A stretch of 64,000 bases of DNA from Sutcliffiella horikoshii DSM 8719 (GCA_001648575.1 LQXN01000065.1:62001-126000), one strand, 5' to 3'. Positions 40,710-50,223 are shown, counted from the stretch's first letter. Translations and numbers: made by a program. Notes: a model not told the origin generated them from the letters alone.

Positions 40710-40745
40710 AACATTTATACACCGGAAGCACCGTTTATAAATGTT
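40710..40745. terminator. Perfect 10-bp hairpin after the GNAT gene
   Basis: AACATTTATA and TATAAATGTT are perfectly inverted, with CCGG/CCG pairing continuing into the loop. There is no T-run, so it may be a weak terminator or a binding site. Nothing else is seen up to 40911. Confidence 0.4.
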
Positions 40746-40911
40746 CCATGGTCTTGAATATCAGGAGTATTATGCAAAGTAAAAGGTAAATGTGACAAAT
40801 TGTAAACAATATCCAACTTTATTTTAACAAAATTTTCAAAAAACAATTGAGTAATTTAACCTATTTTGAAATAATTGGAGAAAGTAGGCTCTAGCCAAAG
40901 GGGGAAGACGA

Positions 40912-41151
40912 GTGTCGTGGAAGAGTTTCTTCATCATCACCATCCTTGTATACATATTATTATCTCTCCCAGGTATTTTTAGCGTGGGATATGTAATCGA
41001 TTGGATACCGGATGCCACGGTTTTTCAAAAGGCCAGAGGCTATGTAGTGGAAGGTCTTGGAGCAAATTTTCTTTTGAAAATTCTTATAGCTGTCATAGCA
41101 GGTTTGTTCACCAGTGTGTATAGAAGCAGTTTAGTTAAACCAAAAACCTGA
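40912..41151 (+). CDS. Small membrane protein
   Basis: A 79-residue protein with two hydrophobic segments (FFIITILVYILLSLPGIF and FLLKILIAVIAGLFTSVY). The start is GTG at 40912 with AGGGGGAAG upstream. No family recognised. Confidence 0.6.
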   Translation: MSWKSFFIITILVYILLSLPGIFSVGYVIDWIPDATVFQKARGYVVEGLGANFLLKILIAVIAGLFTSVYRSSLVKPKT

Positions 41152-41205
41152 AGGACACTCGTAAAACCTTCCCTTCAAATCAACCGTCAAAGGATAGAGG
41201 TGATC

Positions 41206-41568
41206 ATGTTGAATAAAACTTTATTAATAACTTTCCTCGCCTTCACTCTGGCTGGTTGCACATCAACAAAAGAGCCTGTCATCATAGAAACCACAGAAGA
41301 AGCATCCTGGGCATATGAATTTGTCCGAGTAAACGAAACCTCCTTTCAGCTGACACAGAAGGAAGCGGGGGAGAGTGTGAAGGGAGAACCAATCGGTGAG
41401 GTACAACGAAATATTGTGGATTTGGATACCACCGATGATCTAGTAGAAAAGCATCTTGATAGTAATTCCCTACCGCCCGGGACGTCCCTTTATAAACATA
41501 CAGATAACAGGAATCTCATCCTTTATATGTTGGGAGGGAAATATTACATTGCAGAGAGAAAAGACTGA
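41206..41568 (+). CDS. Putative lipoprotein
   Basis: A 120-residue protein with the lipoprotein signal MLNKTLLITFLAFTLAGCTS (lipobox LAGC) and a small soluble domain. The ATG at 41206 has AGAGGTGATC upstream; a GTG two codons earlier overlaps this site. It precedes a pair of ABC permease genes but lacks the size of a substrate-binding protein. Confidence 0.7.
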   Translation: MLNKTLLITFLAFTLAGCTSTKEPVIIETTEEASWAYEFVRVNETSFQLTQKEAGESVKGEPIGEVQRNIVDLDTTDDLVEKHLDSNSLPPGTSLYKHTDNRNLILYMLGGKYYIAERKD

Positions 41569-41596
41569 ATGTTAAGAATTCACCAAGGGGGATCCA

Positions 41597-42529
41597 ATGG
41601 AATTAAAAAAAGAATCACTTAAATTGTCTGTTTCCGTATTTTTGGCTTTGCTTTTTACCATCTTGCTTATTTTATTTCCGCGGGGGGGATATGATTCACA
41701 AATTATTGATGGAGAGTTTCATTATCTAGGATTCCAATTTTCTCTATTCTTTGAGGTTTACATGACAAACATCAGCCAGTTCTTCAAATATATCTGGGAA
41801 CATAAGAGCCTTGGAGGGACGATGTTTTCTGAAACTTCCGTTGAAAAAGAACTGGTCCGTTACTATCCTAAAAGTCTATTAATTATTGTCATCGGTTTTG
41901 TTATTAGTATTATAGTCGGGGTATACAAGGGGATCTTCGATTACCGCAATACATATAAAAGAAAGAACCTATTGGGGAACGGCACGACCTGGCTATTTCA
42001 GTCCATTCCCGATTTTTTCGTCGTGATTATTGCATTCTATCTAGCGTTCTATTATTTGCCGATGGGACTGATCTTCAGTAATCAGAACTGGTATAGCTTT
42101 GCGGCACCGGCATTGCTTGTTTCCATCTATCCGACCATGTATGTCGCACGGATGACCTGTGTGTCGCTTTTGAATCAAGATGGGCAGGACTATATCCGTA
42201 CGGCTTTTGCAAAAGGGTTTAAAGTCAAACAGGTCATCAATCGTCATATCTTGAGAAACAGTGCCCTTGATCTAATTGCCCATCTCCCAACCATTATGAT
42301 GGTGGTAATCTCCAACATGTTAATGGTGGAGTATTTGACAGGCTATGCCGGGGCGGGAAATAGAATGTTTGTGGCACTTGGAGGAAGACAGAACACCATT
42401 GGATTCGGTGGCGCCAGCATTGAAGAGGGACTGATTTTTGGGTTCGCCCTTTGTTTTATTGCAACCGTCCTAGTCGTTCATTTAGCAAAAATGATTCTAC
42501 TGACGAAACTCAGCCAAAAGGGGGCGTAA
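41597..42529 (+). CDS. ABC transporter permease, oligopeptide type (DppB/OppB-like)
   Basis: A 310-residue membrane protein with six or so transmembrane helices. The ATPase-contact (EAA) loop is DYIRTAFAKGFKVKQVINRHILRN, followed by LMVEYLTGYAGAGNRMF, as in the first permease of dipeptide/nickel importers. AAGGGGGATCC lies upstream. The second permease starts four bases after its stop. No ATPase or binding-protein gene adjoins. Confidence 0.82.
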   Translation: MELKKESLKLSVSVFLALLFTILLILFPRGGYDSQIIDGEFHYLGFQFSLFFEVYMTNISQFFKYIWEHKSLGGTMFSETSVEKELVRYYPKSLLIIVIGFVISIIVGVYKGIFDYRNTYKRKNLLGNGTTWLFQSIPDFFVVIIAFYLAFYYLPMGLIFSNQNWYSFAAPALLVSIYPTMYVARMTCVSLLNQDGQDYIRTAFAKGFKVKQVINRHILRNSALDLIAHLPTIMMVVISNMLMVEYLTGYAGAGNRMFVALGGRQNTIGFGGASIEEGLIFGFALCFIATVLVVHLAKMILLTKLSQKGA

Positions 42530-42532
42530 GGA

Positions 42533-43426
42533 ATGCTGAAGAATAAAGCGCTATGGACCGGAGGATTTTTCCTGTTACTTCTATTTTTATTAGCTACATT
42601 CGGCTCTTACTTTTCGTATGTAAAAGAGGGAATGGAAGGTAAACGGTTGATTTTCCTCGAGTCAGGTGGTATTGAACGAGCACCTTTTCCTCCATCCGCA
42701 GACTTCCCACTTGGCTCTGACCACGAAGGGAGAAATATGGTGAGCCTTCTTGTCATGGGGGCAAAGGATACATTAATACTCATTTTTCTAATTACCAGCA
42801 TTCGTTATATTGCTGGTATCGTGCTTGGTGCCATTGCATCATTTGGAGGTAGGATGATCTCCAGCGTATTGAATGTTTGGGATCAAATTTTCTCCAGCAT
42901 GCCAGTCATTTTCTTCGCCATCCTTGCCTTCAACTTGCCACTTTTGATTTATGCGGAAAACAGGTTCTGGATTGTCATTTTTAGCATCGCATTGGTGGAA
43001 GTCGGACGGGTCGGCGTGACGATACGAGATCAATTGATTCATGTGAAAAGTAAACCGTATATTGAAGCAGCCAGAACAACGGGACTAACGAACTTCGGCC
43101 TTGCTACGAACCATTTTCTTCCTATCCTGCTTCCAACCATGCTGGTTAACTTCTGTTTTGATATCGGAAGGGTGGCTCTCATCATCGGACAGCTAGGGAT
43201 TTTTTCTATATTCATCACGATGGAATTCGTAGAGGTGCAAGCGGGTCTTTACCAAATCTCAAACACTAGCTTCAACTGGCCGACGATCCTTGGTGATGCC
43301 CGTAAAGATATTTATACTGCCGTATGGATTCCGGCTGCAGCAGCATTCGCCATCATGTATGTCATTTTGACATTCAATATACTTGGTGAGGGGCTGCGAA
43401 GGCACTTTAGCCGATTGGGAACTTGA
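42533..43426 (+). CDS. ABC transporter permease, oligopeptide type (DppC/OppC-like)
   Basis: A 297-residue membrane protein: FPLGSDHEGRNMVSLLVMGAKDTLILIF, matching the LGTDxxGRDxxSR start of DppC permeases, and EAA loop KPYIEAARTTGLTNFGLATNHFLPILLPT. It pairs with the upstream DppB-like permease. The ATP-binding subunits must come from elsewhere, since the next gene is a small membrane protein. Confidence 0.82.
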   Translation: MLKNKALWTGGFFLLLLFLLATFGSYFSYVKEGMEGKRLIFLESGGIERAPFPPSADFPLGSDHEGRNMVSLLVMGAKDTLILIFLITSIRYIAGIVLGAIASFGGRMISSVLNVWDQIFSSMPVIFFAILAFNLPLLIYAENRFWIVIFSIALVEVGRVGVTIRDQLIHVKSKPYIEAARTTGLTNFGLATNHFLPILLPTMLVNFCFDIGRVALIIGQLGIFSIFITMEFVEVQAGLYQISNTSFNWPTILGDARKDIYTAVWIPAAAAFAIMYVILTFNILGEGLRRHFSRLGT

Positions 43427-43491
43427 TGTTAGAAGAAGTTTCATGCGGGAGTTGTTTATTCGATATTGATTTTAACTAAGGAGAGAGAGCC

Positions 43492-43770
43492 TTGGATTAT
43501 AATGACCACGACTATAATACAAACTATCAGGCAGACCGCTTTAACCGTAACCGTGAAACAAAACACAGCTGGGATACTGGTGAGGTCACGCTCGGCACAT
43601 GGATAGTTGTTTTACTCCTTTTGGCCATTCCCATCTTGAATGTTATTGTCCTGCTGGTCCTGGCTTTCGGTGACCATAATGTCAATCTCCAAAACTTTGC
43701 GAAGGCAACGTTAATCCTCATGATAATAGGATTTGTATTGGCTATCCTTTTAGGAGGGTGTAGTTTTTAG
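43492..43770 (+). CDS. Small membrane protein with polar N-terminus
   Basis: A 92-residue protein: a 35-residue Asn/Asp/Tyr-rich hydrophilic start, then two hydrophobic helices (TWIVVLLLLAIPILNVIVLLVLAF and ATLILMIIGFVLAILLGG). TTG start with AAGGAGAGA upstream. Similar layout occurs in uncharacterised Bacillus proteins. Function unknown. Confidence 0.65.
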   Translation: MDYNDHDYNTNYQADRFNRNRETKHSWDTGEVTLGTWIVVLLLLAIPILNVIVLLVLAFGDHNVNLQNFAKATLILMIIGFVLAILLGGCSF

Positions 43771-43834
43771 GGGGATGTTGGGGCTTAGGAATTGAATAGT
43801 AGACTTTTTTGCTAACTAAAGTGAGGTTTTTAGC

Positions 43835-44647
43835 ATGAAGAAATTTGTCATTCTTATATTACTTGTCTTATCTCTACTTCTATTCAGGACATACTTTAAG
43901 GAAGTAGTCTGGATAGTGCTGGTTTTAGAAAGCTGCATCGTCATGTACATCATTTTTACTATTATAAAAGGAGTCATCTATTTAAATAGAACCAGCGAGC
44001 AAGAATCCCTTGGATTTACTGAAAAAATGAGAACGGTACTTGAAAAGAAATTTGGAAAATCAATTCTGTTGGAATTCGTCTTAACAGAACTCAATGTCTT
44101 CTATTATTCTTTATTTGTCTGGTTTATAAAGAAGGCTGTGGTTAAACCCCAAGGAGAGTTCTCTTATCACCGTAATTCGGAAATGAAAACATTCATCATT
44201 GTGTTTTCTATTTTAATTATTGGAGAAGGAATTCTTTTCCACTTTTTGCTGCAAAAATGGAATGTGATCATTGCGTGGATTTTCACTGTAGTAAACATTT
44301 ATGGACTTTTGTACCTTGTAGGGTTTTATAATTCTGCCAAATATCTCCCCCATGTTAAAAAGGACGGAAAACTTACCATCCGTTTAGGTTTTCAAAGTAG
44401 TATAGAGGTAGAGTGGGATAACATCAAACAAATCAAACCAGCCAAGGAAATCGAACTGGGGATGAAGATGCCGAAGAATATCTATTATTCTTTGTTAAAA
44501 CTTGATACCCCTCATTATGAAATCTCCTTAAAAGAACCGGTAGAGTTAAGAGGTGCATATGGGATTAATAAAAAGGTCGACAAGGTTGTCTTCAGAGCCG
44601 ATAAACCTGACAAAATGATCGAAGGAATCAATATCCCGGCATATTAA
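43835..44647 (+). CDS. Multi-helix membrane protein of unknown function
   Basis: A 270-residue protein with about six hydrophobic helices in the first 170 residues and a soluble C-terminal domain (GKLTIRLGFQSSIEVEWDNIKQIKPAKEIE) resembling PH-like membrane-associated domains. Bacillus homologues have been labelled beta-carotene monooxygenase, which the sequence does not support. AAAGTGAGG lies upstream. Confidence 0.65.
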   Translation: MKKFVILILLVLSLLLFRTYFKEVVWIVLVLESCIVMYIIFTIIKGVIYLNRTSEQESLGFTEKMRTVLEKKFGKSILLEFVLTELNVFYYSLFVWFIKKAVVKPQGEFSYHRNSEMKTFIIVFSILIIGEGILFHFLLQKWNVIIAWIFTVVNIYGLLYLVGFYNSAKYLPHVKKDGKLTIRLGFQSSIEVEWDNIKQIKPAKEIELGMKMPKNIYYSLLKLDTPHYEISLKEPVELRGAYGINKKVDKVVFRADKPDKMIEGINIPAY

Positions 44648-44673
44648 AAAACTGGATATATATAAAATCATTA

Positions 44674-44717
44674 AAATGTGCACCTCTTGCTTTTTAGAAA
44701 AGTAGTGCATTTTTTCT
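44674..44717 (+). terminator. Terminator of the multi-helix membrane gene
   Basis: AAATGTGCAC and GTGCATTT pair with one bulged base across a loop of about 20 bases and a T-run follows. Confidence 0.6.
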
Positions 44718-44842
44718 TGTCAGATCCCTCGATGTGAAGGAGGAAAGGTGACAACAATTTCCTGTTAAGATTGAAACTAAAAACGATTCCATTTCGTATA
44801 GTTATAAAAGCAAAAAGAAAATTTAGAAGCAAGGTGAGTACG

Positions 44843-45214
44843 ATGGAATGGATAGTTATGGTCGTAATTTGGGGTGGATTGATGCTTTACTTTATCATCC
44901 CGTTCCATGAGAATGCGGATCAGCATCAGCACAAAATAACAATTAAACAAGCGTTGATTTCAAGCTTTAAAAGAGTGACTGGGCAAAAGAAAATGATTCT
45001 TGCGGTCAGTTTCTTATTACTTACATATCTTGCAATCTGGTACTCTGCAAAAGATCTCGCCTGGTATAATCAAGCGTACGGGGTTACTGCTGCAGCAGAC
45101 CCTGCTGGCAAAGTACCGATATACCTGGCAGGAGTTACTATTTACGCCCTGATGCTTTATCTAACGGTAGTTGGGAGACAGGCACTTTGTTTTATCAGGC
45201 AAAAACTTATATAA
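44843..45214 (+). CDS. Membrane protein of unknown function
   Basis: A 123-residue protein with three hydrophobic helices (EWIVMVVIWGGLMLYFII, MILAVSFLLLTYLAIWY, YLAGVTIYALMLYLTVV). ATG 44843 is chosen for its AAGGTGAG site; the frame can be extended to a TTG at 44771 without such a site. No family recognised. Confidence 0.6.
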   Translation: MEWIVMVVIWGGLMLYFIIPFHENADQHQHKITIKQALISSFKRVTGQKKMILAVSFLLLTYLAIWYSAKDLAWYNQAYGVTAAADPAGKVPIYLAGVTIYALMLYLTVVGRQALCFIRQKLI

Positions 45215-45261
45215 GCTAAAGGATCGCAGTGTCATTTTAGAGGGTGAGGAGGGTGTTATCA

Positions 45262-45435
45262 ATGAGTGAATTCCATTTGGGTGATGCACTATTTCAGTTA
45301 GTTGTTTTAGGAGGGTTAGTGGTACTGGTGTTTTTGATTGTCAAAGGTATACGTTCGTTTGGAAAGCGGAAAGCACAGCTTGATAGACTAGAAAGTAAGA
45401 TGGACAGCTTGCTGGAAGAAAAGGATCAGAGGTAA
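45262..45435 (+). CDS. DUF4083-type small membrane protein
   Basis: A 57-residue protein, MSEFHLGDALFQLVVLGGLVV..., one transmembrane helix, then a charged coiled-coil-like tail QLDRLESKMDSLLEEKDQ. The layout matches DUF4083 proteins of bacilli. GAGGAGGG lies 6-12 bases before the ATG. Function unknown. Confidence 0.75.
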   Translation: MSEFHLGDALFQLVVLGGLVVLVFLIVKGIRSFGKRKAQLDRLESKMDSLLEEKDQR

Positions 45436-45544
45436 GCATAGCGAGATAATTCTTCTCAAAAACATCATTCGTGAATATGCCGTTTCTAAGAAGGTGGAAT
45501 TAAGATAGGAATTTACCCAATTTGAAAATATTAGAGGTGAGTTT

Positions 45545-45787
45545 ATGGAGAAGTGTATTCAAAAAGGAGCAGCTTATGGTTTTTTGTTTGCGCTGGCATT
45601 GGCCATCTTGTTTGTAAAGCACAAAATCGTAACACCCTTTGATGGTGGTTATACGACCGAATATGTAGATGTATTCGATTACGCTGTTTCCATTATGCGT
45701 TATAGTGTGATTGGTGGCTTGACGGGGGCTTTTATTGGTTTCTTGATTGATAGGAAAAATAAAGATGATTCTATGGAGATGGAATGA
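45545..45787 (+). CDS. Small membrane protein
   Basis: An 80-residue protein with two hydrophobic helices (AAYGFLFALALAILFVK and VIGGLTGAFIGFLI) separated by a polar loop. TTAGAGGTG precedes the ATG. The lipoprotein gene begins three bases after its stop. Confidence 0.6.
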   Translation: MEKCIQKGAAYGFLFALALAILFVKHKIVTPFDGGYTTEYVDVFDYAVSIMRYSVIGGLTGAFIGFLIDRKNKDDSMEME

Positions 45788-45790
45788 AAA

Positions 45791-46000
45791 GTGTTAAATA
45801 AATTTTTGACTGTTGGTTTGTTGTTACTCATCCCTTTAACCGGATGCAGTCCTGAGGATAGCAATTTTATACACTGGGCAGATAAAACTGAAAGCCAGAT
45901 TAAACGTTTGGACAATTCAAATATAAAGTATGAACTAAGGAATAATGAAATATGGATAAGAGAAAAAGATCTTGATAAAGCAGTGTCTTGTTGTAGCTAA
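45791..46000 (+). CDS. Small putative lipoprotein
   Basis: A 69-residue protein with lipoprotein signal MLNKFLTVGLLLLIPLTGCS (lipobox LTGC) and a short domain containing IKYELRNNEIWIREKDLDKAVSCCS. The start is GTG at 45791. It probably forms an operon with the preceding small membrane gene, and a terminator follows. Confidence 0.65.
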   Translation: MLNKFLTVGLLLLIPLTGCSPEDSNFIHWADKTESQIKRLDNSNIKYELRNNEIWIREKDLDKAVSCCS

Positions 46001-46013
46001 ATGAGGAACATAT

Positions 46014-46045
46014 GAGGACACCGACTATTAGAGTTGGCTGTCCTC
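46014..46045 (+). terminator. Hairpin terminator after the small lipoprotein gene
   Basis: GAGGACA and TGTCCTC pair perfectly, with further CGAC/GTTG-like pairing inside the loop. Only a weak T-rich stretch follows. Confidence 0.5.
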
Positions 46046-46068
46046 AAACTATTTAAAAATACCGATTT

Positions 46069-46328
46069 TCAAACAATCGTTTGATTTAAAAATTTTAAAA
46101 CTCATATGGGAGTAGCGGTGAATAGTAAAATTAGAATTTAACTTTTGAAAAAGGTTTAGTGTCATAATTCACAAACCTTCCACCTTTCCCTCCAAAACGA
46201 CAAATTTCCCGGGAAAGCTTTATTTTAAAATAGGAATTTTTAAACAAACGTTTGTTGAAATAAATAAAGTCCCTTAGAGCGACAAGGGATTGAAAGGAGA
46301 AATCAGAATTAACTTTTGAAAAAGGTTT
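46069..46328. repeat. Degenerate duplicated region with CAAACGTTTG-type palindromes
   Basis: Two parts about 170 bases apart each hold a palindrome (TCAAACAATCGTTTGA at 46069-46084; AACAAACGTTTGTT at 46243-46256) and, further on, the near-identical string AACTTTTGAAAAAGGTTT (at about 46139-46156 and 46310-46327). A hairpin TCCCTTAGAGCGACAAGGGA lies before the second. No gene is seen in this 400-base gap; it looks like duplicated regulatory DNA or decayed sequence. Confidence 0.45.
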
Positions 46329-46403
46329 TGTAATAGATTTTATTGATCCTGATAGGAGTTAGTCTATTTCTTTTTGTCGAAATCATTGAAATATGGAGCA
46401 GGT

Positions 46404-46670
46404 CTAAGGTGCCTGAAAGCCGAAGATTGCCACAAATAACAATAAAGCCCAAGTACCTATACTTAGGATGTTTCCCACAATCAGCCCAAACTTTATCCAA
46501 CCGCTTTTCCCATACAGACTCACGATCAGGCCAATAATGCCACAAGCAACAGGAATGAAAATGGTCACCCTGTTAAAAAATTCAATACCCCAAGAAGACA
46601 TGATAGAAATCAAAGGAATGACAGATAAAAGAAAGAAAATAAAACCTGCTTTGATAGAAGTATCCTGCAT
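46404..46670 (-). CDS. Small membrane protein
   Basis: An 88-residue protein with three hydrophobic helices (AGFIFFLLSVIPLISIM, VTIFIPVACGIIGLIVSLYG, FGLIVGNILSIGTWALLLFVAIFGF). On the minus strand AAGGAGGG lies 6-8 bases before the ATG. Similar small proteins occur widely in bacilli; function unknown. Confidence 0.7.
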   Translation of the reverse strand: MQDTSIKAGFIFFLLSVIPLISIMSSWGIEFFNRVTIFIPVACGIIGLIVSLYGKSGWIKFGLIVGNILSIGTWALLLFVAIFGFQAP

Positions 46671-46758
46671 GAATATCCCTCCTTATTCAACTACACTATG
46701 CATATGACTAAACAAAAACCACTGTTTTCAACTCGAACGCCAAGATTAAAATAAGCCT

Positions 46759-47109
46759 TTAAGCCCGCAAAATCTTCTCCATCGCTTTTCCTTTTGCTAA
46801 TTCATCTATCAGCTTATCCAAATAGCGGATTTCTCGCATTGTTGGCTCCTCGATGTTTTCTACCCGTACACCGCAAACGACACCTTTAATCAAGGACCGT
46901 GAAGCATTCATGTTTGGAGCTTCTGCAAAGAAGGTCTCGAAATCTGTTTTGTTCTCTAGTATTATATCTAGCTCGTCCTGGCTGTACCCTGTCAACCAAC
47001 GGATGATTTCATCAACTTCTGATTTTGTGCGTCCTTTTTTCTCAGCTTTCGTAACATAGTGTGGATAGACACTTGCAAAACTCATGGTATAGATACGATG
47101 CTTGTCCAA
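46759..47109 (-). CDS. DUF2200-family protein
   Basis: A 116-residue cytoplasmic protein starting [41 protein letters not shown], with [30 protein letters not shown], the conserved pattern of DUF2200. AAGGGGGATT lies upstream on its strand. No function is established for the family. Confidence 0.88.
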   Translation of the reverse strand: MDKHRIYTMSFASVYPHYVTKAEKKGRTKSEVDEIIRWLTGYSQDELDIILENKTDFETFFAEAPNMNASRSLIKGVVCGVRVENIEEPTMREIRYLDKLIDELAKGKAMEKILRA

Positions 47110-47235
47110 TTTTAATCCCCCTTAAGGTTGTTTTTTTTATTGTACCACGTAAAACGGCTAATCATATATCGGAATGAAGTACAAGTCAATGCGAGTATAT
47201 ATAAAATGTGATGCTTAAAGAAGGGTGGGGATGAT

Positions 47236-48060
47236 TTGTTTTTTCATATAAAAGAGCTGCAATATGAAGCCAAGCCGGAAAAGCCTGATCCCATATTTGC
47301 GACAAGGTTGCAGGAGATTTTAGGTGGACAGTTCGGGGAGATTTCGGTTGCTGTACAATATCTGTTTCAAGGCTGGGGAGCAAGAAGGCATGATAAATAT
47401 CGAGATTTATTAATGGATACGGGCACAGAAGAACTTGCACATATCGAAATGCTGGCGACGATGATTGCAAGGCTGTTGGATAATGCACCGGTTACAGCGC
47501 AGGAGGAAGCTGCAAAAAATCCGATCATGGCAGCGATAATGGGTGGCATGAACCCGCAGTATGCCATTGTATCAGGCCTTGGCGCACTGCCGGTCAACAG
47601 CGTGGGGGTCCCATGGAATGCAGGATATGTTATCGCAAGCGGTAATTTGCTCGCTGATTTCAGGGCAAATCTAAATGCCGAAACACAAGGACGACTGCAG
47701 GCAGTCAGGCTGTATGAACAAACGACCGACCGAGGGGTAAAAGACATGCTTTCATTCCTCATAGCAAGGGATAGAATGCATCAAAATCAATGGTTGGCGG
47801 CAATCAAGGAGCTTGAGGCACAAGAAGGCGTCATAGTCCCAAGTACATTCCCTACCGAAAAAGAAAAAACTGAAGTCGCCCATACTTTTATCGCCTTGTC
47901 TCAAGGAGAAGAGAGCAGCAAAGGCAAATGGGCGAGTGGGCCGGCACCAGACGGTTTGGCGAACTTCCAATATTTGAGCATGCCTGGTGCATGGGGAAGC
48001 AAGCCTATCCTGAACCCTGCACCACCTGCTTTGCATAATACACCGCCATCCGTGAAATGA
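47236..48060 (+). CDS. ydbD: Manganese catalase family protein (YdbD-like)
   Basis: A 274-residue non-haem catalase-type protein. Ligand positions of the dimanganese site are visible: the glutamate in GGQFGEISVAVQY, E and H in EELAHIEM, E in ANLNAETQGRLQAV, and H in RDRMHQNQW. It would disproportionate hydrogen peroxide. It closely resembles B. subtilis YdbD in its start (FFHIKELQYEAKPEKPDP). The start is TTG at 47236 with GGGTGGGGATGA upstream. Monocistronic, convergent with the PTS gene. Confidence 0.9.
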   Translation: MFFHIKELQYEAKPEKPDPIFATRLQEILGGQFGEISVAVQYLFQGWGARRHDKYRDLLMDTGTEELAHIEMLATMIARLLDNAPVTAQEEAAKNPIMAAIMGGMNPQYAIVSGLGALPVNSVGVPWNAGYVIASGNLLADFRANLNAETQGRLQAVRLYEQTTDRGVKDMLSFLIARDRMHQNQWLAAIKELEAQEGVIVPSTFPTEKEKTEVAHTFIALSQGEESSKGKWASGPAPDGLANFQYLSMPGAWGSKPILNPAPPALHNTPPSVK

Positions 48061-48100
48061 ATAGTCTGAGCACTAGCATGGACGAAAACAGCCAATAAAA

Positions 48101-48140
48101 AGGAATGCTCGATTGCGTAGTGCAACCTGAGCATTCCTTT
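48101..48140. terminator. Terminator between the convergent catalase and PTS genes
   Basis: AGGAATGCTC and GAGCATTCCT form a perfect 10-bp stem around a 17-base loop, with Ts after it on the plus strand and As before it (Ts on the minus strand). It can serve both genes. Confidence 0.8.
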
Positions 48141-48144
48141 CAAT

Positions 48145-48186
48145 TTACCCTTTAGAGATCTCGACTTACCCTTTAGAGATCTCGAC
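48145..48186. repeat. 21-bp tandem duplication across the PTS gene stop codon
   Basis: TTACCCTTTAGAGATCTCGAC occurs twice in exact tandem (48145-48165 and 48166-48186). The inner copy encodes the last six codons and stop of the PTS gene; the outer copy repeats them just after the stop. Confidence 0.8.
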
Positions 48187-50223
48187 TATCCCTTCTTCTT
48201 TCAATGATACTTCTCCTTGCTTGTTAAGCTTTACTTTTTCATCATCTTTAAGGTTTGTGAACACAATAGGTGTCATTAAAGAAGGTGCGTTCTTACCGAT
48301 AAAGTCCATGTCGAACTTGAGAAGCTCCTGCCCCTTTGTCACGGTATCGCCCTGGGCAACAAGTGCTTCGAATCCTTCCCCTTTCAAGTTCACTGTATTA
48401 ATACCTACGTGGATCAGAATCTCATGCCCTTCACTCGATTCAATCCCAATCGCATGTTTGGTTGGGAACAGGTTTACGATTTTACCGTCCACAGGGGAGA
48501 CGACAAGTCCTTCTGAAGGCTCGATCGCAAAACCGTCACCCATCATTTTTCCTGAAAAGACTTGATCTGGCACATCATCAAGCGGTTTGATTTCACCTTT
48601 GATCGGAACGATAAATCCACCTTCCGTCGATTTGGTCTGCATCGCATCAGGGTTGACCTCTTCAATTTGCTGCTCGACTTCTTTGTTTGCGTCCGTTTTA
48701 GCTGGACGAGGTGTTTTTCCATCCATGATATCTTTCATCTGTGATTTCAATGTATCTGATTTTGGTCCGAAAATGGCCTGGATGTTGTTTCCGACTTCAA
48801 GGACACCAGAGGCCCCTAGCTTCTTCAGGCGAGATTTATCGACCATCGAGATTTCATTTACAGAAACACGTAGCCTTGTGATGCATGCATCAAGGTGAGA
48901 GATGTTCTGCTTTCCACCCATTGCCTCCAATACATCATGTGGCAGCTCGCCGGCAGTGGAAGTGGTTGCGCCATCCTCATCCTCGTCCACATCCTCACGG
49001 CCAGGTGTGGCAAGGTTGAATTTCTGGATGGCGAAGCGGAAACCGAAATAGTAAATAACCGAGAACACAAGCCCTACCGGTATTACCAGCCACCAAGCAG
49101 TCCGGTTTGGAACAACCCCGAACAGAAGGTAATCGATGACCCCTCCAGAGAATGTCATCCCGATTTTTACATCTAAAATATGCATGACCATAAATGATAG
49201 TCCCGCAAATACAGTGTGAATCGCGAATAATACTGGTGCGACAAACAGGAATGAGAATTCGATAGGTTCTGTGATCCCTGTCAGGAAAGAAGTTAGAGCA
49301 GCAGATGCCATGATTCCGCCGACCACCTTCTTCTTTTCAGGACGTGCTGTGTGATAAATGGCAAGCGCTGCAGCAGGAAGTCCAAACATCATGAATGGGA
49401 ATTTACCTGTCATGAAAGTTCCTGCGATCGGCTCCACCCCGTCACGCAGCTGGGCAAAGAACATCGCCTGGTCACCGCGGACAATATTGCCGGCTTCCGT
49501 TGTATAAGATCCGAATTCGAACCAGAACGGTGAGTAGAAAATATGATGCAGTCCAAATGGAATTAAAGCACGTTCAATCACACCGAAAATAAAGGCGGAC
49601 AAGGTTAAATTCGTGTTGATCATACTTTCAGAAAGTGTGTTCAATCCACCTTGGATGGGCGGCCAAACAAAGGACATCAAGATCCCAAGTACAACCGCAG
49701 AAGCGGCCGTCACAATCGGAACGAATCGTTTACCAGCAAAAAATCCTAGATAAGACGGTAATTCAATATTGAAGTACTTGTTGTACATGAAAGCAGCAAG
49801 AATCCCGACGATTACCCCGCCGAATACTCCACTCTGAAGTGTGTTGATCCCAAGTACATTCGCATATGCCGGGTTGTCCAGCATTCCGTCATCCACGCCA
49901 AGCACTACACCCATCGTTGCATTCATGATGAGGTAACCGATGATTGCAGCAAGTGCTGCAACCCCTTCACCACCTGCCAGTCCAACTGCAACCCCGACGG
50001 CAAAGAGCACAGGGAGGTTATCAAATACAATTCCCCCGGCAGCATCCATGATATTCGCAACCATCTGAATCCAACCCGCCCCAAGGAACGGCATCAATTC
50101 AAGCAAATTTTCTTCTTTTAACGCATTCCCAAGCGCAAGCAAAATACCTGCCGCCGGCAAAAGCGCCACGGGAAGCATCAACGCTTTCCCGACCTTCTGC
50201 AACACCCCAAATAATCTTTTCAA
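48166..50223 (-). CDS. ptsG: PTS glucose transporter subunit EIICBA
   Basis: A 685-residue phosphotransferase permease. The membrane EIIC domain spans about residues 1-400 ([38 protein letters not shown]). The EIIB domain has its phosphocysteine in [15 protein letters not shown], and the C-terminal EIIA domain its histidine in [19 protein letters not shown]. It imports and phosphorylates glucose or a similar sugar. AGGAGG lies upstream on the minus strand. No antiterminator target site (GlcT type) is evident in the short leader. The last six codons are duplicated after the stop. Confidence 0.92.
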   Translation of the reverse strand: MKRLFGVLQKVGKALMLPVALLPAAGILLALGNALKEENLLELMPFLGAGWIQMVANIMDAAGGIVFDNLPVLFAVGVAVGLAGGEGVAALAAIIGYLIMNATMGVVLGVDDGMLDNPAYANVLGINTLQSGVFGGVIVGILAAFMYNKYFNIELPSYLGFFAGKRFVPIVTAASAVVLGILMSFVWPPIQGGLNTLSESMINTNLTLSAFIFGVIERALIPFGLHHIFYSPFWFEFGSYTTEAGNIVRGDQAMFFAQLRDGVEPIAGTFMTGKFPFMMFGLPAAALAIYHTARPEKKKVVGGIMASAALTSFLTGITEPIEFSFLFVAPVLFAIHTVFAGLSFMVMHILDVKIGMTFSGGVIDYLLFGVVPNRTAWWLVIPVGLVFSVIYYFGFRFAIQKFNLATPGREDVDEDEDGATTSTAGELPHDVLEAMGGKQNISHLDACITRLRVSVNEISMVDKSRLKKLGASGVLEVGNNIQAIFGPKSDTLKSQMKDIMDGKTPRPAKTDANKEVEQQIEEVNPDAMQTKSTEGGFIVPIKGEIKPLDDVPDQVFSGKMMGDGFAIEPSEGLVVSPVDGKIVNLFPTKHAIGIESSEGHEILIHVGINTVNLKGEGFEALVAQGDTVTKGQELLKFDMDFIGKNAPSLMTPIVFTNLKDDEKVKLNKQGEVSLKEEGIVEISKG

